From an uncultured Clostridia bacterium (GTDB taxonomy: Bacteria > Bacillota > Clostridia > Oscillospirales > Ruminococcaceae): a stretch of 64,000 bases of DNA. The stretch covers positions 33,584 to 97,583 of the forward strand of contig CALWZO010000046.1 of the NCBI GenBank assembly GCA_944386045.1, read 5' to 3'. Position 1 is the stretch's first letter. Every line of letters starts with the position of its first letter. The notes beneath the pieces were generated by a model. That model did no database searches. It saw only the letters and a list, made by a program, of their open reading frames with translations, and was not told the origin of the DNA. Positions 26,834 to 34,433 of this stretch are shown piece after piece. Made by a program: the position numbers and the translations under genes.

Positions 26834-26838
26834 TATTT

Positions 26839-26870
26839 AAAAAGCCGGCCTTTGGGTCGGTTTTCTTTTT
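26839..26870 (+). terminator. Likely terminator of galactokinase-like gene
   Basis: Imperfect stem AAAAGCCGG...TCGGTTTT followed by CTTTTTT, 5 bp after the stop. Confidence 0.6.
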
Positions 26871-27000
26871 TATGGTAAGATGTACAAACAGGAGTGTATA
26901 TCTACGATTGGATTTCATATCCTGCTCTTATGACCGTGACAATAAACCGGAAAAGGCCGTTTTTTGCCGTATTTTCAGATAAATATACAGCTCGTGGCGA

Positions 27001-27030
27001 TTGATCCATACATAGATTTTAATGTATAAT
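27001..27030 (+). promoter_or_regulatory. Likely promoter of Imm33-like gene
   Basis: TTGATC (27001-27006), 18 bp, TATAAT (27025-27030), 31 bp before the start. Confidence 0.5.
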
Positions 27031-27060
27031 TAAAACAGAACATTTTACGGAGGCGGAAAG

Positions 27061-27855
27061 ATGGACAGGGTACTATCAGAAATCAGAAAAATAATTGACG
27101 AATGTATGACACAGTATCTGCCGAATGTAAAAATCAACGACCTTGAAGACGAAGGCGCTGTTTTTTATATGAATGCTCAGAACGGAACAGAGTTTGACTG
27201 GTTTGTAAATGACCGATTGCCATTTTTTATGATTTTTTATAACGATGAAGATAATCTGGGGTCAGCCAAGCTGGCTCTTAACAGCAACGGAGAGGTACAG
27301 TTGTTCCTTTATGATGAAAAGGGTAAAAAACTTGCCCGATCTATAACCAAACATCCGGATATAGACACAAAAAACATAATCAAATTAGCGGCTATACTCA
27401 CCCGGGAAGCGGACGATAAAAGAATATGGAATTCAAATATTGAAAATATAAATACGGATATAAATATAACCGACCATGACATAAACGAATTTGCCGGCAG
27501 GCAAAAAAACTACGCCGTTATGAAAAACAGAATGAATATATGCAATATGTATGCTGTTGTTTCAAAAAGGATAACAGATGAAGGCTGGAAGGTAGGGTAT
27601 ATGGAAAGATACGAGCCGCACAGCAAAGATGATAGCGGCTGGTTTTTTGCGGCAGGCAGTGAAGATGACGAATATCTTTCATCCCCTGAAAACCTGACGC
27701 TGGTTATGGTAGGGGTAGTATGGCAGAAACTTGACAAAGACATTTTTAAATATATAGATATGCCGGCGGGAACAAAGCTGATAAGAATATCACCGGATGA
27801 ATTTGAAAAAGATAAAAACGATAAAGAAATTTATATGGTAAAAAGGGAAGAATAA
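27061..27855 (+). CDS. DUF2185/Imm33-domain protein, possible orphan immunity protein
   Basis: This 264-residue soluble acidic protein starts behind ACGGAGGCGGAAAG. Its N-terminal 120 residues have no recognised domain. The C-terminal part (about 155-250), with AVVSKRITDEGWKVGYMERYEP, SGWFFAAGSEDDEYL and the final SPDEFEKDK, matches the DUF2185/Imm33 family, known as immunity proteins of polymorphic toxin systems. No toxin gene is adjacent. Codon use is more A+T-rich than neighbours and it is flanked by gene-poor stretches, consistent with acquisition by transfer. Confidence 0.7.
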   Translation: MDRVLSEIRKIIDECMTQYLPNVKINDLEDEGAVFYMNAQNGTEFDWFVNDRLPFFMIFYNDEDNLGSAKLALNSNGEVQLFLYDEKGKKLARSITKHPDIDTKNIIKLAAILTREADDKRIWNSNIENINTDINITDHDINEFAGRQKNYAVMKNRMNICNMYAVVSKRITDEGWKVGYMERYEPHSKDDSGWFFAAGSEDDEYLSSPENLTLVMVGVVWQKLDKDIFKYIDMPAGTKLIRISPDEFEKDKNDKEIYMVKREE

Positions 27856-28204
27856 CATCTAAATTTGCATTTATAAGTATATATATTCGGTATGCTTTAA
27901 CCTGCCGGTGATTACTCGCCTTTTATACTTGTTCTCCTGTACAGGTGCTCCGGCAGACTGAAATATTCGGCCATAACGACAGACATAAGAGAAATTTTGT
28001 CCGACTGTGAGTTTTATCGATGTTTCAATATATTTATCGGCAGGCATAAAACACTGTTTTTGTGTATTTTGAATATAATACAGCAATTTTACATCGTTTT
28101 TTGTGGTATGATACAAACTTTACTTTTTTGCTTTTACTCCTGTTAACAAACCGCTTATACTGTGTTATACTGATAACAAAATATTAAAAAAGGAGAAAAG
28201 AAAA
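27856..28204. other. 349-bp intergenic stretch, no supported gene
   Basis: A minus-strand frame (27871-28116) is open but lacks a ribosome binding site and any recognisable motif. A likely promoter for the downstream aldolase lies at its end: TTAACA (28143-28148), 17 bp, TATACT (28166-28171). The base composition is A+T-rich. Confidence 0.5.
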
Positions 28205-29254
28205 ATGGTTCGTTTTGAATGCGATTACAGCGAAGGCGCCCTGCCGCAGATTTTGGACCTGATGGTCAAAACAAATATGGAGCAGACACCTGGGTACGGC
28301 GAAGATGTTTTCTGCGAAAAAGCCCGTGAGCTTATCCGACGGGAATGTCAGGCCCCGGATGCAGATGTTTATTTTGTAGTGGGCGGAACCCAGGCAAACA
28401 AAGTTGTCATACAGTCTTACCTGAAATCTTATCAGGGTGTGCTGTCTGCTGTTTCAGGTCATATAAATGTGCATGAAACCGGCACAATAGAAGCCGGCGG
28501 ACACAAAGTGCTTCCTCTGGCCAGCGATGACGGAAAAATCACCGCACGGCAGATAAGACAGGCGGTTGAGGACCATGGCGGGGACTATCACTGTGTAAAA
28601 CCCGGTATGGTTTACATATCCAACCCCACTGAGTTCGGCACCATGTACACAAAAAGCGAGCTGGAAAGCATAAGGGAAGCCTGTGATGAGCTGGATCTGC
28701 CGCTGTTTTTGGACGGTGCCCGTATGGGTTACGGCCTGGCCAGCCCCGGCAATGACCTGACACTGGCCGACTATGCCCGTCTGTGCGATGTGTTCTACAT
28801 CGGCGCAACCAAGGCCGGTGCACTGTTTGGCGAAGCCATTGTTATATGCAACGAAAGCATGAAAAAGGATTTCAAATACAACATCAAGCAGAACGGCGCC
28901 CTGCTGGCCAAAGGCAGGCTGCTGGGACTGCAGTTCCTGGGACTTTTCGGAAACGACAAACCTTTTTACAGCGCATGTCAGCATGCCGTTGACCTGGCAA
29001 TAAGGCTGAGGGATGCCATGTCAGACCTGGGCATAAAATTTATGTACAACTCCCCCACAAACCAGCAGTTCCCCATTATGCCCAACAGCGTCCTGCGGCA
29101 GCTGGAGGACAAATACAGTTGGAATGTGCAGGAAAAAATTGACCGGGACAACACCTGTGTAAGATTTTGCACCAGCTGGGCCACAAGGGAAGAAGATGTA
29201 AACAACCTTATTGCCGACCTGAAAAAAAATCTACAACAGCTGATAAACAGATAA
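28205..29254 (+). CDS. Low-specificity L-threonine aldolase / beta-eliminating lyase
   Basis: This 349-residue PLP enzyme starts behind AAGGAGAAAAGAAAA. It has the fold-type I order: GGTQAN (60-65) for phosphate binding, FLDGARMGYG (169-178) with the cofactor Asp, and the Schiff-base lysine K203 in GATKAG. These match threonine aldolases (LtaE), which split threonine or allo-threonine into glycine and acetaldehyde. It is a single gene with its own terminator. Close relatives act on other beta-hydroxy amino acids, so substrate is not certain. Confidence 0.9.
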   Translation: MVRFECDYSEGALPQILDLMVKTNMEQTPGYGEDVFCEKARELIRRECQAPDADVYFVVGGTQANKVVIQSYLKSYQGVLSAVSGHINVHETGTIEAGGHKVLPLASDDGKITARQIRQAVEDHGGDYHCVKPGMVYISNPTEFGTMYTKSELESIREACDELDLPLFLDGARMGYGLASPGNDLTLADYARLCDVFYIGATKAGALFGEAIVICNESMKKDFKYNIKQNGALLAKGRLLGLQFLGLFGNDKPFYSACQHAVDLAIRLRDAMSDLGIKFMYNSPTNQQFPIMPNSVLRQLEDKYSWNVQEKIDRDNTCVRFCTSWATREEDVNNLIADLKKNLQQLINR

Positions 29255-29257
29255 AAT

Positions 29258-29290
29258 GAAAAAGCCGCCTGTTTGGCGGCTTTTTCTTAT
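29258..29290 (+). terminator. Terminator of threonine aldolase gene
   Basis: GAAAAAGCCGCC, short loop, GGCGGCTTTTTC then TT; the A-run makes it usable from the other strand too. Confidence 0.9.
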
Positions 29291-29371
29291 ATAAAACTAA
29301 TTAAAAGTATTGGGGGAAACTTTTTACCAGTTTTTGACAGGCAGGGTCCGGTGTTTATCCCATACAGGGTA

Positions 29372-29396
29372 AACAAAAAGGCGCCTTGGCGCCTTT
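29372..29396 (-). terminator. Minus-strand terminator of guanine riboswitch
   Basis: AAAGGCGCC, loop AA, GGCGCCTTT followed on the minus strand by TTGTTT. A 9-bp perfect stem placed 30 nt behind the aptamer, as in the transcription-off platform of Bacillota purine riboswitches. Confidence 0.85.
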
Positions 29397-29425
29397 AATC
29401 AAATTTTCCGTAAAAGCAGATAAAA

Positions 29426-29493
29426 TTCAATAGTCGCGCCATTGACGGCGGCGCGGTAGAGACGCATGGGCCATATCCCCAGGCTATATTGAA
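29426..29493 (-). ncRNA. Guanine-class purine riboswitch aptamer, no gene downstream
   Basis: Read on the minus strand, P1 is TTCAATA (29487-29493) paired with TATTGAA (29426-29432). The L2 motif GGATATGG, the J2/3 motif GTCTCTACC, P3 GCGCC/GGCGC and the J3/1 motif GACTAT all match the purine riboswitch consensus. The specificity base corresponding to position 74 is C (29433), which selects guanine or hypoxanthine rather than adenine. A terminator follows at 29372-29396. No minus-strand gene lies behind it: transcription would next run antisense into the threonine aldolase gene. The 331-bp gap between that gene and rpsT holds this element, its terminator and the rpsT terminator. Confidence 0.9.
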
Positions 29494-29546
29494 ATGTGCG
29501 TATGTACAATCTGTATATAAATCCGGCCTGTTGCAGCCGGATTAAA

Positions 29547-29569
29547 CAAAAACCGCCTGTAAAGGCGGT
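29547..29569 (-). terminator. Terminator of rpsT
   Basis: ACCGCCT, loop TTAC (minus strand), AGGCGGT followed by TTTTGTTT on the minus strand, 17 bp beyond the stop. A second perfect hairpin without T-run (AATCCGGC/GCCGGATT, 29520-29543) follows. Confidence 0.85.
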
Positions 29570-29585
29570 GATTATTTATTGTAAA

Positions 29586-29849
29586 TTAAGCTTTGGCAGC
29601 GTTGGCTTTTTTCATCAGCTTGGAAATTTTTCTGGCTGCTGTGTTCTTGTGCAGAACGCCTTTGGAGCCTGCTTTGCCGATTGCTGAAACTGCTGCTACA
29701 ACTGTCTTGTCTGCGTCAGCGGAACCATCAGATATCGCAATATTGGCTTTCTTGATAACTGTTTTAAGGTTGCTTTTCACAGTTCTGTTGTGAAGATTTT
29801 CCTTCTTAGCTTGAACAACTCTGTCTTTCTGAGATTTAATGTTTGGCAT
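29586..29849 (-). CDS. rpsT: 30S ribosomal protein S20
   Basis: This 87-residue basic protein starts MPNIKSQKDRVVQAKKENLHNR and ends in KISKLMKKANAAKA, the S20 pattern. ATG 29849 follows AAAGGAGGTGGGATC; the open frame further upstream is leader. S20 binds 16S rRNA in the body of the small subunit. Codon choice is of the highly expressed type. Divergent from spoIIP; in many Bacillota rpsT stands beside gpr and spoIIP, and here gpr is absent. Confidence 0.97.
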   Translation of the reverse strand: MPNIKSQKDRVVQAKKENLHNRTVKSNLKTVIKKANIAISDGSADADKTVVAAVSAIGKAGSKGVLHKNTAARKISKLMKKANAAKA

Positions 29850-29886
29850 GATCCCACCTCCTTTTAGTACCGTGACAGTATAAATT

Positions 29887-29915
29887 ATAATACCATTTTT
29901 ATTTGCAAATTGCAA
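29887..29915 (-). promoter_or_regulatory. Promoter of rpsT
   Basis: On the minus strand TTGCAA (29910-29915), 17 bp, TATTAT (29887-29892), 38 bp before the start codon. Confidence 0.7.
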
Positions 29916-30025
29916 GTGTTTTTTTTGAATTTGCAAAAATTATCCTGTTGGATTTTTTAACTGTCATATTATATCACATTATTTAATATATTTAAAGGTA
30001 AGATATTGATTTTGGTGGTGATTTT

Positions 30026-31060
30026 TTGCAAAATATTATAAATTTTTGTAAGAAAGCGGCGATTTTTTTGCCCTGTATAGTACTGCTGGCCTTTTCCGGC
30101 AGCTGGATAGGCATGGCTGTGGACTTTGACAGCCAAAGCGCGGAAAGCCGGTCGGTTATCAGCGAAGTAAGCCGGGAGGAAATATACCGCGGCCCCAACC
30201 CTTTTGAAGATTTCACCTTTGAAAAAAAGGAGGAAACGCGGCAGCCGGCTGCACAGCCCAACCCCAATTACACCGTGGAGAACCTGTTTTTCACCAGTGA
30301 AGAAAGCGATATCGTGCTGAAAAAAGACGCCTGCTATGTAAAAAACATGACGCATCTTTCCGCTGATGAGGTAAAAAACATTATGCTGCGGCCCGTTGCC
30401 TTTACAGTGGAAAAAAACAGCCGGCAACCCCAGATACTGATAATGCACACCCACGCCACCGAAAGCTATATTCCCGATACAAACACCCCTTATGACCCGT
30501 CTTATGCTTTTCGCAACACCGACACCGGCCAGAATATGGTTGCAGTAGGTCGGAAAATGGCTGAAACACTTAACAGCCTGGGATACAACACAATACAGGA
30601 TGCGACTTTACACGATTACCCGTCATACAACGGCAGCTATGACAACAGCAAACGGACGGTGGAAAAATACCTGGAAAAATATCCGTCCATAAAAATAGTT
30701 TTGGATGTACACCGAGATGCGGTGGAAAGTGACGGGCGGATTATAAATCCGGTGACAAGTATAAACGGCAAAGAATATGCACAGATTATGATTATAAGCG
30801 GTGCCGACAACGGATATATGAATATGCCCAACTACAAGGAAAACCTCAAATTTGCCAGCGCGGTACAAAACCGGGCCGCCAAAAGCTATCCCGGTCTTAT
30901 GCGCCCGATACTGTTTGACTACCGCAATTACAACCAGCAGCTGACCACCGGCAGCATACTGGTAGAAATGGGCACCCACGGCTCGACACTTCAGCAGGCG
31001 ATAAATTCTGCCGAAGCCTTTGCCCACAGTTTGGCGGCCGCCCTGGACGAAATGAGTTAA
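30026..31060 (+). CDS. spoIIP: Stage II sporulation protein P
   Basis: This 344-residue protein starts at TTG 30026 behind GGTGGTGA. It has an N-terminal membrane anchor (about residues 11-29), then HTHATESY with H141/H143/E146, DVHRDA and EMGTHGST near the C-terminus, the metal-site motifs of SpoIIP. SpoIIP is an amidase/endopeptidase that, with SpoIID and SpoIIM, degrades septal peptidoglycan during forespore engulfment. Position next to rpsT is the usual one in Bacillota. SpoIID and SpoIIM are elsewhere. Confidence 0.95.
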   Translation: MQNIINFCKKAAIFLPCIVLLAFSGSWIGMAVDFDSQSAESRSVISEVSREEIYRGPNPFEDFTFEKKEETRQPAAQPNPNYTVENLFFTSEESDIVLKKDACYVKNMTHLSADEVKNIMLRPVAFTVEKNSRQPQILIMHTHATESYIPDTNTPYDPSYAFRNTDTGQNMVAVGRKMAETLNSLGYNTIQDATLHDYPSYNGSYDNSKRTVEKYLEKYPSIKIVLDVHRDAVESDGRIINPVTSINGKEYAQIMIISGADNGYMNMPNYKENLKFASAVQNRAAKSYPGLMRPILFDYRNYNQQLTTGSILVEMGTHGSTLQQAINSAEAFAHSLAAALDEMS

Positions 31061-31094
31061 ATATGTAAAAATTGAAAACTTTTATATTTTCTTG

Positions 31095-31123
31095 TTGACA
31101 TTTTATGCTTAATGGTATATTCT
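31095..31123 (+). promoter_or_regulatory. Promoter of fur/perR-like gene and rubrerythrin
   Basis: TTGACA (31095-31100), 17 bp, TATTCT (31118-31123), 29 bp before the regulator start. No clear PerR box (TTATAAT dyad) was found here. Confidence 0.65.
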
Positions 31124-31152
31124 TTTATTAAGGAAGTATAAGGAGTGATTTA

Positions 31153-31563
31153 ATGGCACAGAGAAACACCTTTCAGAAATCAATGACGCTGAAAGCTGTA
31201 CTGGACCTGGCCAATCACCCTACCGCAGAAGATGTGTACAATTATGTGCACCGGCAGTACCCGCAGATCAGCCGCACCACAGTTTACCGCAATCTCAACA
31301 AACTGTGCGAGGGCGGGCAGCTGTACAGGGTAAAGGTGTTTGGCTCTGCGGACAGATACGACCACCGCACCGGCGGACATTATCATTTTATATGTAATGA
31401 ATGCGGTCAGCTATGCGATTTGGAACTGCCTTATATGGACCAGATAAACCGCATGTGCGCCGGAATGGACGGCAGGCAGATAAACGACCATCAGATACTT
31501 TTTGACGGCGTGTGCCGGGGCTGTCTTGAAAAAGCCAAAAACCGTTTGAAAAGCAAACGGTGA
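31153..31563 (+). CDS. Fur-family transcriptional regulator, PerR-like
   Basis: This 136-residue protein starts behind AAGGAGTGATTTA. The N-terminal winged helix contains SRTTVYRNLNKLCEGGQLYRV. The metal sites are visible: GGHYHFICNECGQLCDLE with the regulatory His cluster and the first structural CxxC, and CRGCLEK with the second CxxC. Such proteins sense peroxide (PerR) or iron (Fur). Co-transcription with rubrerythrin 21 bp downstream makes a PerR-type role in oxidative stress likely. The N-terminus is slightly short, lacking part of helix 1. Confidence 0.88.
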   Translation: MAQRNTFQKSMTLKAVLDLANHPTAEDVYNYVHRQYPQISRTTVYRNLNKLCEGGQLYRVKVFGSADRYDHRTGGHYHFICNECGQLCDLELPYMDQINRMCAGMDGRQINDHQILFDGVCRGCLEKAKNRLKSKR

Positions 31564-31584
31564 TTTATATAGGAGGATATAACT

Positions 31585-32124
31585 ATGAATTTGAAAGGCA
31601 CAAAAACAGAAGCAAACCTGATGGCAGCTTTCGCCGGTGAAAGCCAGGCCAGAAACAAATACACATACTATGCTTCTAAAGCTAAGAAAGAGGGTTACAA
31701 CCAGATCGCTGACCTGTTCCTGGAAACAGCCAACAACGAAAAAGAACACGCAAAACTGTGGTTCAAGCTGCTGCACAACGACGAAATTCCGTCAACTGTT
31801 GAAAACCTGAAAGATGCAGCCGCAGGCGAAAACTACGAACACACAGAAATGTATCGTGTTATGGCTGAAGAAGCAAAAGAAGAAGGCTTTACAAAAATTG
31901 CCTATCTGTTTGAAGCTGTAGGCAAAATCGAAAAAGACCACGAAGAAAGATACCTGAAGCTGCTGGCCAATGTTGAAGGCGGCAAAGTGTTTGAAAAAGA
32001 AGAACAGGTTGCATGGTACTGCTCCAACTGCGGTCATGTACACTACGGCCTGAAAGCTCCGGCTGTATGCCCTGTTTGCGCACATCCCCAGGCATATTTC
32101 GAAGTTAAAAAATCCAACTTCTAA
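31585..32124 (+). CDS. rbr: Rubrerythrin
   Basis: This 179-residue protein has a ferritin-like four-helix domain (ESQARNKYTYYASKAKKEGY near residue 18, ETANNEKEHAK near 50, and later ExxH) for a di-iron site, then a C-terminal rubredoxin-like domain with CSNCG (around residue 152) and CPVC for one iron. It reduces hydrogen peroxide in anaerobes. AGGAGGATATAACT lies before ATG; codons are of the highly expressed type. It is in an operon with the Fur/PerR-like regulator. Confidence 0.97.
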   Translation: MNLKGTKTEANLMAAFAGESQARNKYTYYASKAKKEGYNQIADLFLETANNEKEHAKLWFKLLHNDEIPSTVENLKDAAAGENYEHTEMYRVMAEEAKEEGFTKIAYLFEAVGKIEKDHEERYLKLLANVEGGKVFEKEEQVAWYCSNCGHVHYGLKAPAVCPVCAHPQAYFEVKKSNF

Positions 32125-32137
32125 TATTATCCAGTCA

Positions 32138-32168
32138 AAAAGCCTGGATTTACCGGGCTTTTTTTATT
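32138..32168 (+). terminator. Terminator of rubrerythrin operon
   Basis: AAAGCCTGG, loop ATTTA, CCGGGCTTT followed by a long T-run. Confidence 0.9.
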
Positions 32169-32323
32169 TTTTGTGCAATATAAATATAATATGGATATAT
32201 AATTGTCTGTTTCCAACAATTTTCTGTTAAAGATTGTACACTCTTCTTTACAAAACCGCTTTAAAAGATTATTATATATCTGTGTCGATTATTGACAAAT
32301 AATGATAACTGGAGCAAATTAAA

Positions 32324-33511
32324 ATGAAAAGATTATTGGCATTGATAATGGCTTTTGCCTTTGTTCTTTCCCTGACCGGCTGCGTTCCGTCTCCGGATGG
32401 TTCACAGGACGGCGGACGGGGCGAACCCACCCCCACACCCAGGCAGTATTTCCCCAACCCTTTTACAGGCGAGGAGAAAGCAGCTGATTTCCCGGAAGGA
32501 CAGCGCGCAGTTGCCATAATGATAAACAACATTTCCGTTTCCCGCCCCCACAGAGGGCTTTCTCAGGCTTCCATTTTGTTTGAAAGCAAGGTAGAAGGCG
32601 GCATAACCAGATTTATGGGTATTTTTGAGGATTATACCACATTGGAGGATGTGGGCCCGGTGCGTTCTGCCCGTGACCAGTTCTTCCAGTGGGCCCTGCC
32701 GTGGCAGCCCCTTTACTGCCATATCGGCCGCAGCGGTATTACCCAGACATATATAGACACCTTTGATTACAACGACCTGGACCTGAACGGATATGTGACA
32801 CAGTTCACCTATCAGCGCAGCCGCCCGGGATATGACACAGAGCACACATCCTACACCAACGGCCAGCTGCTGCAGGAAGTCGTTGCCAAAAAAGGCTATG
32901 ATATGGAAAAAACATACACCGAGCCGGTGTTCAACTTTGTGCCGTATGACAACGGAAACGACGGCTTCAGAGAGCTGAACGGCGAAAGCGCAACTGAAGT
33001 TTCCATAGTTCATTCTGCATCTTACCGCACATATTTTGATTATGATGCTGCCAACAGAAGATATCTGATGAGCATGTACAACAGCAGCAAGAAAACCCGC
33101 GAAGCCGCCATTGACGAAAACAACGGCGAGCAGCTGGGCTTTGAAAATGTAATAGTTGCATTTGCGGATATAACCACATATCCTTATCCGGGCGGAAACC
33201 TGGACAAAAACGGCAATGACAAAGGCGACCCCGGATATCAGAAGGTTGACCTGTCCTACGGCGGCATAGGCTACTATTTCTCCAACGGCAAGATGGAGCA
33301 GATACGCTGGTTCAAAGGCGGCGCTTCCGACCCGCTGAGATTTACAGACATGGATGAAAACCCGCTGGAACTGAACTGCGGCAAGACATACATCGGATTT
33401 GTAGATCTGGACGAATACGACAACTTCGACTACGCAGGCCCGGGCGATGAAATTGTGGAAACCATCGACCCCAATGCCGGCGGCAACGAAGTGGAAGTAG
33501 AAGTGGAATAA
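32324..33511 (+). CDS. DUF3048-domain lipoprotein (YerB-like)
   Basis: This 395-residue protein has a lipoprotein signal peptide with lipobox LTGC (Cys20) and a Pro/Thr-rich linker. AIMINNISVSRPHRGLSQASILFES and FMGIFEDY plus GPVRSARDQF mark the DUF3048 N-terminal domain; YSNGKMEQIRWFKGG lies in the DUF3048 C-terminal domain. B. subtilis YerB is the known relative; its function is unknown, possibly cell-envelope related. The C-terminus is a short acidic E-V-E tail. The gene is monocistronic with a strong terminator. Confidence 0.9.
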   Translation: MKRLLALIMAFAFVLSLTGCVPSPDGSQDGGRGEPTPTPRQYFPNPFTGEEKAADFPEGQRAVAIMINNISVSRPHRGLSQASILFESKVEGGITRFMGIFEDYTTLEDVGPVRSARDQFFQWALPWQPLYCHIGRSGITQTYIDTFDYNDLDLNGYVTQFTYQRSRPGYDTEHTSYTNGQLLQEVVAKKGYDMEKTYTEPVFNFVPYDNGNDGFRELNGESATEVSIVHSASYRTYFDYDAANRRYLMSMYNSSKKTREAAIDENNGEQLGFENVIVAFADITTYPYPGGNLDKNGNDKGDPGYQKVDLSYGGIGYYFSNGKMEQIRWFKGGASDPLRFTDMDENPLELNCGKTYIGFVDLDEYDNFDYAGPGDEIVETIDPNAGGNEVEVEVE

Positions 33512-33529
33512 ATAATCTTCACAACAATA

Positions 33530-33561
33530 AAAACCGACGCAGCAGCGTCGGTTTTCTTTTT
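33530..33561. terminator. Terminator between yerB-like gene and trmB
   Basis: AAAACCGACGC, loop AGCA, GCGTCGGTTTT then CTTTTTG; can serve the converging trmB transcript as well. Confidence 0.9.
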
Positions 33562-33580
33562 GTAATAAAGTATAAAAATA

Positions 33581-34288
33581 TTACTGTTCGTTAATATTTC
33601 CCGCTTTTTTGTCATCTGCAAATTCAATGGGCCGGGGATGGGCGTTGACTGCGATAAGGCCCTTGATTTTTATACCCTGCTCGGTAAACATTTTTTCGTG
33701 CTCGGTGACTATATTTTCCGGCAGGGATTTTTCTGACATATCATAGGTTATAAATTCGATTTCAAAGCCGGAAAGCCGGAAATATTCCAGGCTTTCGGTA
33801 AACAGGCCGTCATCGTCGGTTTTGAAATAAATTTTTCCGCCGGGTTTCAGGAATGTTTTGTACTTTTCCAGCTGTCTTGTGTGGGTAAGGCGGCGTTTTT
33901 TATGCCTGTCCTTTGGCCAGGGGTTGCAGAAGTTGATGTAAATTTCTTCCACCACATCTTTTTCGCTGACCACCAAAGGTATCCTTTCAATGTCAAAGGC
34001 GGTTATCTTTACATTTGGGCAGCGGGGCGAGCCGTAAACCGCCTCGATGTTTCTTTTGGCTGTGGCCAGCACCTCGCTTTTTATATCAAAGGCCAGGAAA
34101 TTTTTTTCCGGGTGCAGCTTTGCCTTCTGGCTGATAAACGAACCTTTGCCGCAGCCCAGTTCCAGGCACAGCGGACGCGGCCGGTCAAAGGCTTCCTGCC
34201 AGCGGCCGTAAAAATCGTGGGGGTTTTTTATATACACCAGGCTGGCGTCCAGCTCCGGACGGGCCCAGGGTTTTCTGCGCATTCTCAT
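33581..34288 (-). CDS. trmB: tRNA (guanine46-N7)-methyltransferase
   Basis: I chose ATG 34288, giving MRMRRKPWARPEL, the usual TrmB start; the frame opens 18 bp further upstream. The 235-residue enzyme has the SAM-binding LELGCGKGSF, the DIxxxR-like ESEVLATAKRNIEA region, INFCNPWPKDRHKKRRL (the conserved catalytic NFPDPWPKxRHxKRR block) and FKTDDDGLFTESL. It puts m7G at position 46 in the tRNA variable loop. NFC in place of NFP or NFS is a small variation. Confidence 0.95.
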   Translation of the reverse strand: MRMRRKPWARPELDASLVYIKNPHDFYGRWQEAFDRPRPLCLELGCGKGSFISQKAKLHPEKNFLAFDIKSEVLATAKRNIEAVYGSPRCPNVKITAFDIERIPLVVSEKDVVEEIYINFCNPWPKDRHKKRRLTHTRQLEKYKTFLKPGGKIYFKTDDDGLFTESLEYFRLSGFEIEFITYDMSEKSLPENIVTEHEKMFTEQGIKIKGLIAVNAHPRPIEFADDKKAGNINEQ

Positions 34289-34370
34289 ATATTTTCCTGC
34301 TTTCATTTTTTGTGCATATATAGTTTATTTAAAAAAGGCTGTGTTGTCAACCTTGCGGCGGCCGTTGCTA

Positions 34371-34399
34371 TTGAAACAGTCCGGCAGATACTGTACAAT
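34371..34399 (+). promoter_or_regulatory. Promoter of heterodimeric ABC exporter
   Basis: TTGAAA (34371-34376), 17 bp, TACAAT (34394-34399), 35 bp before the first exporter gene. Confidence 0.65.
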
Positions 34400-34433
34400 A
34401 TGGGTGTAATCAGATTTTTTGCAGGGACGGAAT

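Noticed and set aside
27871..28116. Minus-strand frame of 81 codons in an intergenic gap
   Set aside because: No ribosome binding site, no domain, and no terminator; not enough to call a gene.
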